64,000 nt of DNA. Origin: Linyphia triangularis (lineage: Eukaryota > Arthropoda > Arachnida > Araneae > Linyphiidae). Under the pieces are notes generated by a model. That model did not search any database, had not been told where the DNA came from, and was given only the letters and a program-made list of their open reading frames with translations. Where the stretch lies: positions 30,493,933-30,557,932 of the forward strand of contig OZ021724.1 of NCBI GenBank assembly GCA_963978545.1, in the 5' to 3' direction. Below are positions 12,880 through 34,600 of this stretch, one piece after another. The position numbers were made by a program, and so were the translations under genes. Every line of letters starts with the position of its first letter. The stretch's first letter is position 1.

Positions 12880-13260
12880 AACAAAACATTTAGTTTTGAA
12901 GGACATGTTTAATCATCCAATAAAAACATCTTTTCGCAGCTGGAAATATGTACTAGATAATTAATTATCTTTATATGTCCCATTTAAAATACTTCGAAAT
13001 AATTTAGCAGACCAGTTTTTCAGTGCGCCAATAGTTTTGTTGAAATGCGTGTGAAAAAAATGAGATCTGCTTTTATTATGGTCTTTGAGAAAAAATGAAT
13101 ATCAGAAGAAAATTAGTTTGGATATAATTAATTTAGAGAATTAATTAGCTGTAGTCAGACAGGTGAATTAAACAAAGTATGAAGAGATCCTTAATCAAAT
13201 CCGCAATTAATAACCGAGCTCATCATTAAAGAAATGATCTCAAGTAAACAAAGCGTCTAT
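12880..13260. repeat. Diverged repeat, copy related to 52.1-52.5 kb
   Basis: Shared blocks in the same order and orientation are TTCTTAGCGATAA, AGATAATTAAT, GAATTAATTAGCTG (TTAATTATCTGCAG in the other), AACAAAGTATGAA, CAATTAATAACCG, CATCATTAAAGAAAT and CTCAAGTAAACA. The total span is about 380-400 bases. Nothing coding is seen. Confidence 0.75.
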
Positions 13261-13972
13261 TTTGTCTGGTAAAGAAAATTTGATAACTCTTATCCATGAA
13301 TTCAATAAAAATAGATTTTTTTTAAAAACAAAAACCCTTTGATGTTTTAACGTTTTGATGTATTTGCACTTTTAAATTAAAAAAAAAAATATAGTTATAT
13401 TTTAGAAACGTATTTTAGTTCTTAATTATACGAACAAAAGTTTGTATTCTAAAATTTTACTAAATTTTGAAAAGTCATGAAGAAAAATATACGAAATTGT
13501 TTGCATGCCTATTACTTTCAATTACTCATATGTTAGCATAGGGTAATGAAAGTATTGCTTTTGATCTCACCCCCCCCCCCCAATGATTTTTTGCATATAG
13601 GCATGTGTTTACATGCTCATTGTTTACATACGCATGTGTTTACATAACTCCCGAACGTATTGATCTACGATGTTAAAAATTGGTGTATGGGTTAGTGGTG
13701 GCCTTTGGACCTGTCATTAAGATTTTCATCAATATTATTCATGTGCAAAACTTAAAAAAAATATATTGTTTTTCATATATTTATAAAAAAAACTGCTCAA
13801 ATGATTTTGATCAGAATATCTATGATAATGCCACTAAGGTGTTCTCCGCACATCCGAAATGTCAGTAAAAATACCATAAAGTTGGAAAAAATGGAAAAAT
13901 GAATGTCTTTAACACAGAGTTCTTTTCCCTTGAGCATAGCTCATCAGCTGTCGTTTTTTTCTTTTCTCTATT

Positions 13973-14206
13973 TCACTTACAAGGAAGAATAATGTAAGAA
14001 CTATTGAAAACTATATCGCCAAATTCGCCATTTTGGTTTTTTTTTACCATGTAATACTGAATGCCAAAAATATCTCCAAATTGACAATTTTTTGAAATGA
14101 ATGAAAATATGGAAATGGTAATAATACTATTCCACGTCAAATTTAAATGTAGTGACCAGTAGTGACCAGTACTATAGTGTAAGTTCTTCAATATTCCACA
14201 CCACAA
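13973..14206 (-). repeat. Relative of the 16.4 kb CGCCAAATTTGGCGA segment
   Basis: The minus strand shares AAATTTGGCGATAT, a TTACCAT block and a CTTGTAA end with 16.46-16.56 kb on the plus strand. At its other end a doubled ACTGGTCACTACTGGTCACT followed by ACATTTAAATTTG matches 11770-11800 (ACTGGTCACTACATTTAAAT). It is probably a fragment of the same retroelement family. No coding claim is made. Confidence 0.4.
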
Positions 14207-14534
14207 GTTTTTTTTTTTAGTTTAATACCACCACTCGTTGCTGTAAAGTTCTGAAATCTTCACAAATAGACGTAGATTATAGTTTTTTTTCTCTCTTTTT
14301 TTCCCCTTCCTTCCCCCCCCCCGCCTTTTTTTTTTCAGTGATTCTCTATTAATTATTTGTCGAGGTATCTGTACTAAACATTAGTACAGAGTTGAGAAGT
14401 GCAGTTTTCGACGTTTTTTTTTGTTGAAAGATGTGAATTAGATAAGATGTTAATGTAAGATGATTTAACTCCATTATTTAATTAATAACTAGACACACGG
14501 CATTAGAACAAAAGGGAATTGAAAGAAAAGTAAA

Positions 14535-14685
14535 GACACCTCTCGCTCTGAGATATGAGGCAGTGTGAGTGGAAGGCTAAGTAGGACTGCCGATTCTGAG
14601 GCCACTATCACGTGCACAGCTCATGAAAGTAGTATGTCTGTAGCGCGTTCTATACACGTGGCAGCCACGTTTACAAAACATGATA
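14535..14685. promoter_or_regulatory. G+C-richer island with CACGTG boxes
   Basis: About 150 bases of unusually balanced composition contain two perfect CACGTG E-boxes (14609-14614 and 14655-14660) and a nearby CCACGTTT. CACGTG is bound by bHLH factors of the MYC/USF/CLOCK type. No promoter elements or exon are visible beside it, so the regulatory role is only a suggestion. Confidence 0.25.
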
Positions 14686-15904
14686 TTCAAGCGCTGAAAT
14701 TTTAAGTTTGAAATTTGTGATAAATATTAATAATTTCTGTACCATTGATCCTAAGTTTGAGAAAATGGGCTGTTATTATTTATTATTTGATCATTACGTT
14801 TAGAACACTTTTAAAAAAGTATTTTAATTTAATACCACAATTAGAAAAATATTAAATTTACGAGAAATTTATTCTGTTGAGCTCAGTATTACTTTAAATA
14901 GAAATCTTTGAAAATTCTGATTAAATATATTTTGTAAATGACCAAAACAATTTTCAAAAATTAGATTACTAATATTCGAGCAGAAGATCACGTTGAAGCA
15001 TGAGGATGCCTTGAAGAAATACAATTTCTCATTGGAAAGAGAAGGCAATTAGAAATTGTGCTTTTTCAACTCAAAGAGAAAACATTATACATTTCTAAGT
15101 GCAGGTCATCAAGAAAGAAGTGAATATGAATTTCGTTTTTGTACACTAGTGCTTTGTGCTCTTTCTAATCATATATTTCAAATAATACAGTCTTTTTTGA
15201 CGGAAATATTCATTTTAAAACAACCACTACAGATGGAAATTATCGTATTTTACATATCATATCCATCTTTATTTTTAATTTGTAAATGATGGTAAGAGGA
15301 ACTTATTGCGATTAAAAGATAAATCTAGTTTCCACACATCTAATCACTCTTATAGCGTTATCGGTGTTTTTCTGGTATTATAAAAGAAAAGTGTTCAGGA
15401 AATCTCTTCCATCTGCCGAAAAGACAACTTAAACTTATTCTCGGGGGTAAGGGGATTTTCTTGTAATCACAAAAGTCTATTTCTAATTTGGAAAGGGGTT
15501 ACAGTTACAGAAAAAGAATGGAAGCTTGTACCGAGTCATTGAACGAAAATCCATCTGAAGATCAATTGTTTCTTGGCCTCTATCTTTTTCCTATTCTTCA
15601 CTTTCAGCTCCGATGTGTTTCTCCTCTGTTATTATTATCAACTTACATTCGAGATTAAAATTCGTAAGTGATACTGCTTTAATCAAATTTTGTTGTTTCA
15701 TCGCATTTAATATTTAGACTATGCATTTTAAATATGTGTGAAATTTAGATGCGTCATTTTCTTTATTGGTCAATTAAAACTTTAATTATGTGAATTAAAA
15801 ACAATGTTAGTTGCAATTACATAAGACAATTCAATACTTATTCCCGGTCGTAGTAAGAATTGATCTGAAAAGGTATTTTCAGTATGAATTATTGTCCCCA
15901 TTTC

Positions 15905-16732
15905 TAAAAGTAATAATACCCGGTGGGTTTGATTGCAAAAATAATTATATTATTGCGTTGGTTGGGTTCGAAAGATTTGAAGCCAAAGCCGATCAAAACT
16001 TTCAGAAATTTATTCCAATATAACTCTTCACAGATTCCTTTACAACTCTAGAACTTCTCGTTCTAGTAGACTCAATACAGCTCTATACACAACAATAGAG
16101 CACAAACAGCAGTTAAACTCGACACACAACTGCTAAATCGCCGCAAAAGACAATGCAATACAGTTCGCTTTCGGAACTCTCTGAATGCTCGCTGACAGAC
16201 AACCAAGTCAGTAACTCCACTCAGTCAGTATCTCAACTAACTCAGTAATTTCCAGTCAACTAACTGACTCAACTCACGAACTCCACTCACGGCCGGTCTT
16301 ATATAGGAGTCAATACTTCGTGATTCTTCTAGAGATAGATATTTGGAGAACTTTCCAGATCGTAGTCGGAAAGTCCTATACATGTACATGGGGACCGAAA
16401 ATGTCGTCAAATGGTCGCCAAGTTTGGCGATATTTGGCTATTTCTCGCCAAATTTGGAGACAAAAATTAGTCGCCAAAACCGTTGCCAACTTGACTCAAT
16501 CTCGCCAATTTGGCGAGATTGGAATTACCATAATGTTAAATGCCCTGCTCCTTGTAAAACTCGCTTCCCAGCGTTATCTCTGTAAAACTAGTTATCAAGC
16601 ATTAAGAAACACATTGCGAGGAAGCAAACTAAAGACGAACTATTGCACTGCCTTATGTGAAATGTACATAAATTTTCCTATTCACAAAATTAACACTACG
16701 AAATATTTACTAATATACAAAAATTCGTAACA
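15905..16732 (-). mobile_element. Probable LTR of a gypsy-type retrotransposon
   Basis: On the minus strand it starts TGTTACGAATTTTTG at 16732, a start common in arthropod Ty3/gypsy LTRs. A TATATAAG promoter box lies at 16305-16298, followed by a stretch rich in GACTCA/CAGTCAGT-like words, and an AATAAA at 16014-16009. The 3' end is not clear (near GGGTATTATTAC around 15911), and I see no convincing target duplication, primer-binding site or gag-pol frame. It may be a solo or broken LTR. The segment 16400-16530 holds several copies of the near-palindrome CGCCAAATTTGGCGA. The open frames on the plus strand here are not genes. Confidence 0.6.
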
Positions 16733-20473
<3,741 letters not shown>

Positions 20474-20487
20474 CTATTTTGTAGAGT

Positions 20488-20672
20488 TGGTTGGTTGGTT
20501 GTATTCAGATTATCTGGAGCCGTCAGCAACACGAGGGCTATAATGCGCAGAAAACTTTCGTCATTAGACAGGCCAACATACATTCACAAACACCCATGCC
20601 TAACACGGGACTCGAACCCGCAACCTCGCGGTCTAGAAGCCAGCATGCTAACCACTATACCGTTTGGTCGGC
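20488..20672 (-). mobile_element. tRNA-derived SINE with perfect 14-bp target duplication
   Basis: The 185-base element is flanked by exact copies of GCTATTTTGTAGAG (20474-20487 and 20673-20686). On the minus strand it begins with a tRNA-like head: GACCAAACGGTATAGTGG with an A-box-like TATAGTGGTTAGC, a tRNA-like middle and a perfect B box GGTTCGAGTCC. A unique body follows (TTAGGCATGGGTGTTTGTG...) and the 3' end is CAACCAACCAAC. The perfect target duplication marks LINE-assisted insertion and suggests it is young. The open frames crossing it are incidental. Confidence 0.92.
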
Positions 20673-21499
20673 GCTATTTTGTAGAGAGATTTAGGTTTGC
20701 AATCAAAATCCGGTTTGTTTCTTTCAAGTGGAAATCTTCCTTACCATAACAAGAGAAAGTGTTTATTCATAATTCAAAATATGTATCTGAGTGAAAAAAC
20801 ATGTATATAGGTACTAAAAAAAAAGTAGTAATAAAAGCTGAAAATGATGTACTAAAAATAAGTACTTGCTTTACATATGAAATAATTGAGGATTACCAGC
20901 TTTACATATGAATAGATATAAAAAATGTTTTTGTAAAAAAACTTTCAAGTTTGAAATATATATATTTTTCATTTTGAGAACAATTCAAGCGATCTTCGGT
21001 ATCTTCGGTGGAGCATTCGTGCTAGCAGCTAGTGATCAGAAGATACTTTGATGTGTTAAAGCATTGTTTAAAAATGAAAGTTGTTGTTTGACTCAAAATT
21101 CAAGCACTTGTTTTCAAAGATTTGACAAGCATGAAGTTTAACTAAAAAAATAAATAATTTTTATACATTTCTAATCATACTGTTTTTGTAGTTCAACTTA
21201 AAGTATCAAAGTTACTTCTTTAAAATGAGCAAAGGAAGAATATTTGAAATCCGTTGACTCGTTTTAATCAACCATTACCCTCGCTAAAATTCCAAACTTC
21301 TGAAATTCTTAAAATTTCAACTTCTGCTGAGAAAAATAAAGAAATAAAGAAGATTCCTTCAATTTTTGAAGGAATTTTCTTGCTAAATTCCTTTTTTCAA
21401 TATTTGCAATTAAGTTTGTTATTTTTGGTCTACTCATTCTGGGTAACACGATGGCAAAAAATCACGGTTCTAGCTATAGTAGAAGTAGAGGTGTAAGGG

Positions 21500-21690
21500 T
21501 TCGTAAACCGTATTAAGTGCTGTCAACTTAATATACACTTGCATGTCCGTCTGCTTTGGCATCGGACTTGGCGGCGAAATACTGCCGCGTTTCTGAAAAC
21601 CAAAAACTTTATAATCCGGTATCCCTCTCTTAAATACTGTCCCACCACTTACGACAGAGATAAGGATATTTTATAAGTAATGATTAAATC
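21500..21690. other. G+C-richer patch with a GCGGC hairpin
   Basis: GGCATCGGACTTGGCGGCGA is followed by AATACTGCCGCG, so GCGGC pairs with GCCGC over a 9-base loop. It looks like a fragment of an unrecognised repeat. No coding frame or tRNA-like boxes were found. Confidence 0.3.
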
Positions 21691-22572
21691 ATTTTCAAAC
21701 ATAGAGCCTTCAATTGTGATTGTTCATCCATCCATGTTAAATTTCCGTTAAGAATCGATTCTTCACAAGTTAATCTCTAGAAGATTTTGAATCTGAGGAT
21801 CTGATTATTGGACTTTGAAATTAAGATTTGAAATGGAATCATGGTAAATTCTTCCGTAAGAATTATTTCTTGAAAACCATTAAATTGTCCTTTGATGACT
21901 GTTGATTTCGTTTATCATGTAATGAACGTATTGCTTCTGATACTGAAAGCATAAATGTATCTTGATTTGGAGAGCTTAAGACTCAAAACAAAATTGGTTT
22001 TCTCAATGAGAAGTACCTCTTTACAACTATTCTTAAGAGAACTACAGTCTAAATCTTAACTTAAGCATTATGTGAGTTATCAATAAAATAATAATACTTT
22101 GCTGTTAAAACACATTCTGACAACCACTTTTTCTTCAAAAGATGCAAACTAAAAATAAAATAATTATTGTCTAATTTTTCTTTAAAGTCAAATTACTGAT
22201 TAGTAATCAAAATAGCATTTTCAAAAATAGCCATTCGACCCATATATAGTAATAAGCTAAACCTTATATTACATTTCTACAAATTGGAAAATTAATGTAA
22301 CATGAATTGCTTAACCAGCCTCAAATTAACGTAGAATTAATTAATAAAGTAACCAGAATATATAAAGTTAAGGCTAAGTTATCATCTTAATTTATTTTTA
22401 TGAAACATTGCATTTAAGGCATTTATAAATACATCATATATGAAATGAAATCACATTTTCTGGAGTATTATGGAACACAAAAAGTTACTAGTTCTATTAT
22501 GGCATCTACTTAGATTGCCGTTTTTGATACAAAGGTCTTTCTTATTTAGAAATCGCACACGGGAAATTATCT

Positions 22573-23655
22573 GGCTGATGCACGGGACATTTTGCTCTCT
22601 TTTTTTACACTCCTAAACAAATTAGAATAACAAAATAATGATGAATATACTAGTTATGTTTATGTTTCTGATAATTTTAGTTGGTTGCAAAGTTATATAG
22701 AAAAATTATTGCTTAAACTTGGTCAATATGCATTTCTAGGCAGCTAACGCAAGCGACACTAAGAAACGAAAGAAAATTACTCTCAAGATAAAAGTTCAAA
22801 TGTTCTCTGAATTTATAAGCACTGAAATTACGAAATTAATGGGTACATTTCAGTAAATGTTATTAATACTATATCTATTAAATGTTTTGCAAAAAGCTTA
22901 TTTTTGTGGATTTGATGAACAAAAACGTGAACTGACGGACGGGACATTTGAAACTGATGCACGAGAGATTTTGTAAGCGATGCATGAGAGATACTATTTT
23001 TGTGAGTGGGAAACAGTGATATTTTTATAGTTACAATTTTTGTATATTTTGTTAGACAAATTATACATACTTTACACAATTTGTTACTCAAAGTAGGTAT
23101 AACTTTGGAACATTTTGCTCGATAGGTTTGTTATTGGGCGATTCTCAGGCTGATATACGGGACATTTTATGTTATTTTTTCTACGCTTAAAAAAAATTAA
23201 AGTAACAAAAATATGATGAATTTATTAGTTATGTTTTAGTTTTATATAATTTTTGTTGGTGGTAAAGTTACATAGAATCAGTCAAATGTGCATTTATAAG
23301 CAACCGACGCACAGGACACAGAGAAACAAAAGAAAATTACGCTCAAGACATAAGTTTACATTTTCTCTGAATTTATAAGGACTAAAATTATGAAATACAT
23401 AGGTACATTTGGGTAAATGTTAATAATAATATATCTATCAAAATTTTTGCAAAAAGAATATTTTGTGGATTTAAAAAACAAAAACGTGAAACTACTCCTG
23501 GGATATTCGGAAACCGACGCACGGGACATACTATTTCTGGAGTGGAAAACGGTGATATTTTTATCGTTGCAATTGCTGTATGTTTTTCTTAAACAAATTA
23601 TACATATTTTATACAACTTGTTACTCAAAGTGGTCGCAATTTTGGAAGATATATT
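22573..23655. repeat. Diverged tandem duplication of a unit about 0.5-0.6 kb long
   Basis: Unit one starts GGCTGATGCACGGGACATTT at 22573 and unit two starts GGCTGATATACGGGACATTT at 23148. They stay alignable through AGAAACNAAAGAAAATTAC, TTCTCTGAATTTATAAG, AAAAACGTGAA and AAATTATACATA to GTTACTCAAAGT (23083 and 23620). Unit two has lost some tens of bases. Each unit holds two or three copies of the ACGGGACAT motif or close variants. Minus-strand frames starting MSNKL in both units are parallel because the DNA is duplicated; they are broken and I do not call them genes. Confidence 0.85.
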
Positions 23656-23879
23656 TGCTATTTTTATCCAGAGAAGGTGTCTTTCTGGTGCATAGTAAAT
23701 TGTGCTTTAAAAAAAATTAAATTACCAATGGAATTTTTAATAATACAAACTTACGAAGGCACGTTAAAATTGTTGTATATATTAATTTGTTATCCCTTTA
23801 ATGAACAGAGTGGTGTATGTATTTTTACAAACAACCTCATTTCTCGATAACAAAGAAATGCTTAAAATTTAAGAATTAA

Positions 23880-23880
23880 T

Positions 23881-23939
<59 letters not shown>

Positions 23940-23940
23940 T
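23880..23940. repeat. (AAT)n microsatellite
   Basis: About 20 perfect AAT units, ending in TTGTTAATCA. It produces a poly-leucine frame on the minus strand that is an artefact. Confidence 0.98.
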
Positions 23941-24018
23941 TGTTAATCATTTTGAAATGAAGAGTATTTTTAAAAATTAATTTCAAGTTAGAATGGGCAT
24001 TGCACAACTTTACTTGTT

Positions 24019-24612
24019 CAAACACCTTTTCATAACATCTGCCACTTTTGCACCCGTAGTTTTCTTTCTCCACTGATTTAGAGACAGCTAATTCGCTGAT
24101 TTAAAGACTTCATAATGTTTGGAAAAGCGGGAAAATCAAAAAACAAAACAAAAATTAAACGTGTCTTTAAACATGCATTTGTCTTATTCAAAGAAAGAAA
24201 ACTCACAGGTCAAGGTTTTTTTCTACATCTTGCAAACTTCGGTCAAATAATGCTATACTCTTAAATCACATACCTGCTGACCATTGCTATGACTTGAGAT
24301 TTTTTTTCCTTGAATCAAACACCTTTTCATAACATCTGCCACTTTTGCACCCGTAGTTTTCTTTCTCCACTGATTTAGAGACAGCTAATTCGCTGATTTA
24401 AAGACTTCATAATGTTTGGAAAAGCGGGAAAATCAAAAATTACACGTGTCTTTAAAGATGCATTTGTCTTATTCAAAGAAAGAAAACTCACAGGTCCAAG
24501 GTTTTTTTCTACATCTTGCAAACTTCGGTCAAATAATGCCATACTCTTAAATCACATACCTGCTGATCATTGCTATGATTTGAGATTTTTTTTTCTTGAA
24601 CTAAACAATTTG
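24019..24612. repeat. Tandem duplication, 297-bp unit
   Basis: The copies are 24019-24315 and 24316-24612. Both begin CAAACACCTTTTCATAACAT or the junction equivalent and share TTTCTTTCTCCACTGATTTA and CATAATGTTTGGAAAAGCGG. Small indels distinguish them (copy one has an extra AAAACAAAA-type stretch). The open frame across copy two is incidental. Confidence 0.93.
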
Positions 24613-24779
24613 CAAATTTATTACGATTCAAAATCTTTTTAGAATGAAACGTTATGCCATAATAAAATCAACTCAGTTTGCTTTCAAGGGAAATGCTTTC
24701 ATTGACGTAAATATCGAATTTTACAATAATTGTTATCAAAATAATTGTGCACTTAAAAATCTTACTTTTACGCATTTGT

Positions 24780-24975
24780 TTATAAAGTGTCTCACGGGAC
24801 ATATGTGTTTTCTAAAATAACAGTTTAAATTATTTTTGTATTGTTTCAAAAATATGCACAGCACTTTGCGATTGAATTTTAAAAGAAAAACTAAAGTTTT
24901 GGAAAAATTGAAATTTAAAATCTGTTTTTATTAAAAAAAGTCATCTTTCATTCTGACGTACGGGACATGTGCAAG
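24780..24975 (+). repeat. Two further ACGGGACAT sites in diverged repeat context
   Basis: The motif occurs at 24794-24802 (CTCACGGGACATATGTG) and 24960-24968 (GACGTACGGGACATGTGC), 166 bases apart on the plus strand. The sequence between is AT-rich and only weakly like the 22.6-23.6 kb units. Confidence 0.4.
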
Positions 24976-25730
24976 GACTTGAACTTTCAACTTAGTTTCA
25001 TAACTTTTTCTACTTAGAATGTAATATTATTAGACTTTTGTATTTCTACTTATTATAATGACTACATTAAGTACAATTTTTATTGTTTTTCTTGAATTTG
25101 TTCCTTTAAAAGTCGCCAATTCGTTTTACTCTGTTTTACATAATTTAAAGTAATTGAAATGAGTGAATTTTCTTTGTTAAAGTGTCTTACAATTTTTTTT
25201 ATTGCTCTTTTATGATACTTTGGACATCTGACTTAGTAGCAATTCCTTGCTTTTACATTCCTTTGAGTTTTTTTTTTCGGTTTAGTGGTTCCAGTTTTCA
25301 GAGAATTGCCCACTTGATGTTTTATTCTATATCTTAATAACTAAGTTTGGAACAAAATTTAGTTTAAGAAAATGAAGAAAAAAAAGAAAAAAAAGAGAAA
25401 AGAATCATGATTGATATAATAGATGTAATCTTCCAATCTCAAAAGAATCTATATTTTAGATGCGACATGTCGATTTTCATACACAAATGAAAGGAATGAA
25501 AATATCGATTGAATTATGATGTTCCATCTTCATCACCTTAAAATACGGTTGCTCATTTTTGCAATAAAGTCTTAATTCGCGCAGAAAGGATTTTTTTTTC
25601 ATTTCCTTTTAAGATTATTTAGAAGAAAACTGTCTCCAATATAAAAGTAACTTCTTGCAGAGAATGTAATACAAAAGAATCCCCTCCTTTCTAAATATGT
25701 CGATAACAAGGGGTCGATCGCGTTCGTTTG

Positions 25731-26033
25731 TTATTTTTGTTTCATTTCCTTTCGAACAATTTCGTATAATTTTGAGGAATCGTCTGCTTCAATGTATCGA
25801 TTTTGATCCTGAGTGCTGTAATCGTAATCGGCTGAATACCGAGGAGAGTTGAAGAGAATGGAAGAATGGTCGAACTCTCTATATAAGGGAAACTTTAAAG
25901 AAAGAGTGTTTGAGGCGAGTGAGTTAGGACTCACTTTTTTTATTATCTTCCGAAGGGATGTGGTGGGATTTTCGGTCTTTGGCTGCTTTACGGTGGAATT
26001 GTCTAGATAAGAGATTTCTTTTGGGAATAGCAA
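25731..26033 (-). CDS. Unidentified open reading frame, possible exon or repeat-borne fragment
   Basis: An open frame of about 100 codons ends in TAA at 25733-25731. The sequence is polar and mixed, without low-complexity runs, and ends with a Tyr/Asp-rich stretch (RYSADYDYSTQDQNRYIEAD) and a charged tail (EIVRKEMKQK). No ATG opens the frame and a stop lies just before it, so it would need a splice acceptor. Candidates are AG at about 26013-26023 or further in, none strong. I do not recognise the product. A diverged, broken copy exists at 61.1 kb, which argues for a repeat-borne sequence at least as much as for a host gene. It does not phase-match the neuroligin tail exon. Confidence 0.3.
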   Translation of the reverse strand: MLFPKEISYLDNSTVKQPKTENPTTSLRKIIKKVSPNSLASNTLSLKFPLYREFDHSSILFNSPRYSADYDYSTQDQNRYIEADDSSKLYEIVRKEMKQK

Positions 26034-26870
26034 AGTGCATTTTCATCAACTTCATTTTGGTTGGAAGGGTCTATAAATTTATAATAGGCGGCGAAGAAAA
26101 ATTGGTGTGAATAAAAGTTGTTTCTTATCTGTAAGCATACTTTTTTCTTTTCATGCGAAATATGCTTTCATGTAGTAATTCTACTGTTTCCATTTAACTT
26201 TAATTTTTTTTTAATGAATGAATTATTTTTTTAGTGCAATGATGTTCTTGTGGAGGGATGAAAAATTGTGTGCATCAAGAAATTAGAATTTTAGAATTTT
26301 ACACGTATAGTGATATTTTATACATATACTGTATAAAATTGTTTAATATTACTGTATTTTCTGTTTTTTTATTTATCGCATTAATTTTCCATAACTATAC
26401 AATGTTTGAATAATTCAGCAAGAATATACATTTAAAATATTTCAGCAAGAATTATACGTTATTTTTTGTTTCAGATGTAAAGACTACACAATAAAATAGT
26501 TTTAATTTTATAGCTAAGACCCTTGGTTTGCATTTTTAAGTATTATTTTTATTTTTCCAATTTTATAAGATATGCAATATTAATATTACAATTTAATAAA
26601 TGGCTTTAAATACAAGTTTATGAAATAACAAACTCATTATAATTGACTATTGATCGTTAGTTGAAAAAAAAATTATCAAGCAAAGTCCCTGATTGTGATA
26701 TACTTCACGATAATTTCTTTCGTCAATAATACATTTGATAACTAATACAGTATCAACTAATGTTAAGACCTGTCAGTAAACTTAACTGTGACTTACCGAC
26801 TTAAAATTTACTACTCTCAGACATGAAGTCACTGTTAGATCTACTTATAAGTGTAGGCAGTGTATATATA

Positions 26871-27088
26871 CAGGGTTTCCACAAATTTGTCGGGCAATGG
26901 AGTTCAAATACATCTGAATAACTCTTAATAACTAGGCCTTATAAACCATTCTTTTTCTTTAATTAATTTATATTCACCATGCCATTCTATATGCAAAAAA
27001 ATTAAAAAAATTGTTTATTATGCCTTGTTATTAAGAGTTATACAGATCTACTTGAACTCCATTGTCCAACTAATTTGTGATAACCCTG
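26871..27088. mobile_element. MITE with about 76-bp terminal inverted repeats
   Basis: The 218-base element is bounded by TA (26869-26870 and 27089-27090). The left end CAGGGTTTCCACAAATTTGT and the inverted right end CAGGGTTATCACAAATTAGT continue as inverted repeats for about 76 bases with around 11 differences, including a shared AACTCTTAATAAC block. Most of the element is therefore hairpin, with a short AT-rich loop. It fits a mariner-type non-autonomous element. Confidence 0.85.
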
Positions 27089-27090
27089 TA

Positions 27091-34046
<6,956 letters not shown>

Positions 34047-34600
34047 ATATATATATAAAAAGAAGAGTGCCCGTGTGTTTTTTAACGAATCTACAATTTT
34101 ATTTTGAGCATGAAAAAACCTTCGAAACTCCCTTTATATTCTTTAAGGCAGAATTCTTATACTTCATCTTCAGATACACTTTAAACAAAATAGTTTCTGC
34201 CATAAAGATATTTGTTAATGACACATTTTTGAAATTTTATTGGTTTTTTGCCGATACATATGAGCGATGGTAAATAAACGATTATAAATAAATCAGCAAA
34301 GTTTCAACTTGCAAGATTTTGTAATTTTACAAAATAAACACCATGTAGAAATTTAGCACTGATGATAAGAAAAACTAGTTTTCATTTTGCAGTTAAATAT
34401 GCTTTAGTTGAACTTACTTGTCAAGACAGTAGTTATATACAATCCACACTCGCTGCAGACTTCTTTCACTCAAGAGAAGGAATTAACTTGATGAAACATT
34501 GAAAGTGTAGTTCTATAAGCAATAAAGTTCCCGGTAATTGGCTAAGTGAAGGAAAAATCGAGACAGACAGACAGCCAGACAAACAAACAGACTGCAGTTT
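34047..34600. repeat. Possible non-autonomous element with AAGAAGAGTG head
   Basis: It begins TATATATATAAAAAGAAGAG then TGCCCGTGTG, like the fragment at 10608. About 500 bases later there is a GACAGACAGACAGCCAGACA run ending near CTGCAG. Such a head and tail remind me of Helitron/Helentron-type or Penelope-type debris, but I cannot assign it. The open frame at 34067-34273 is not supported. Confidence 0.35.

Noticed and set aside
16320..16730. Plus-strand frame of 136 codons
   Set aside because: It lies antisense inside the putative LTR and has no recognisable protein features.
20590..20672. tRNA gene on the minus strand with a perfect B box
   Set aside because: It is the head of a SINE with target duplications; the acceptor stem does not close.
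22828..23628. Parallel minus-strand frames both starting MSNKL
   Set aside because: The likeness comes from the tandem DNA duplication; the frames lose register and hit stops at different points.
23876..24073. Minus-strand frame ending in poly-leucine
   Set aside because: The leucine run is the (AAT)n tract and the rest falls in the 297-bp duplication.
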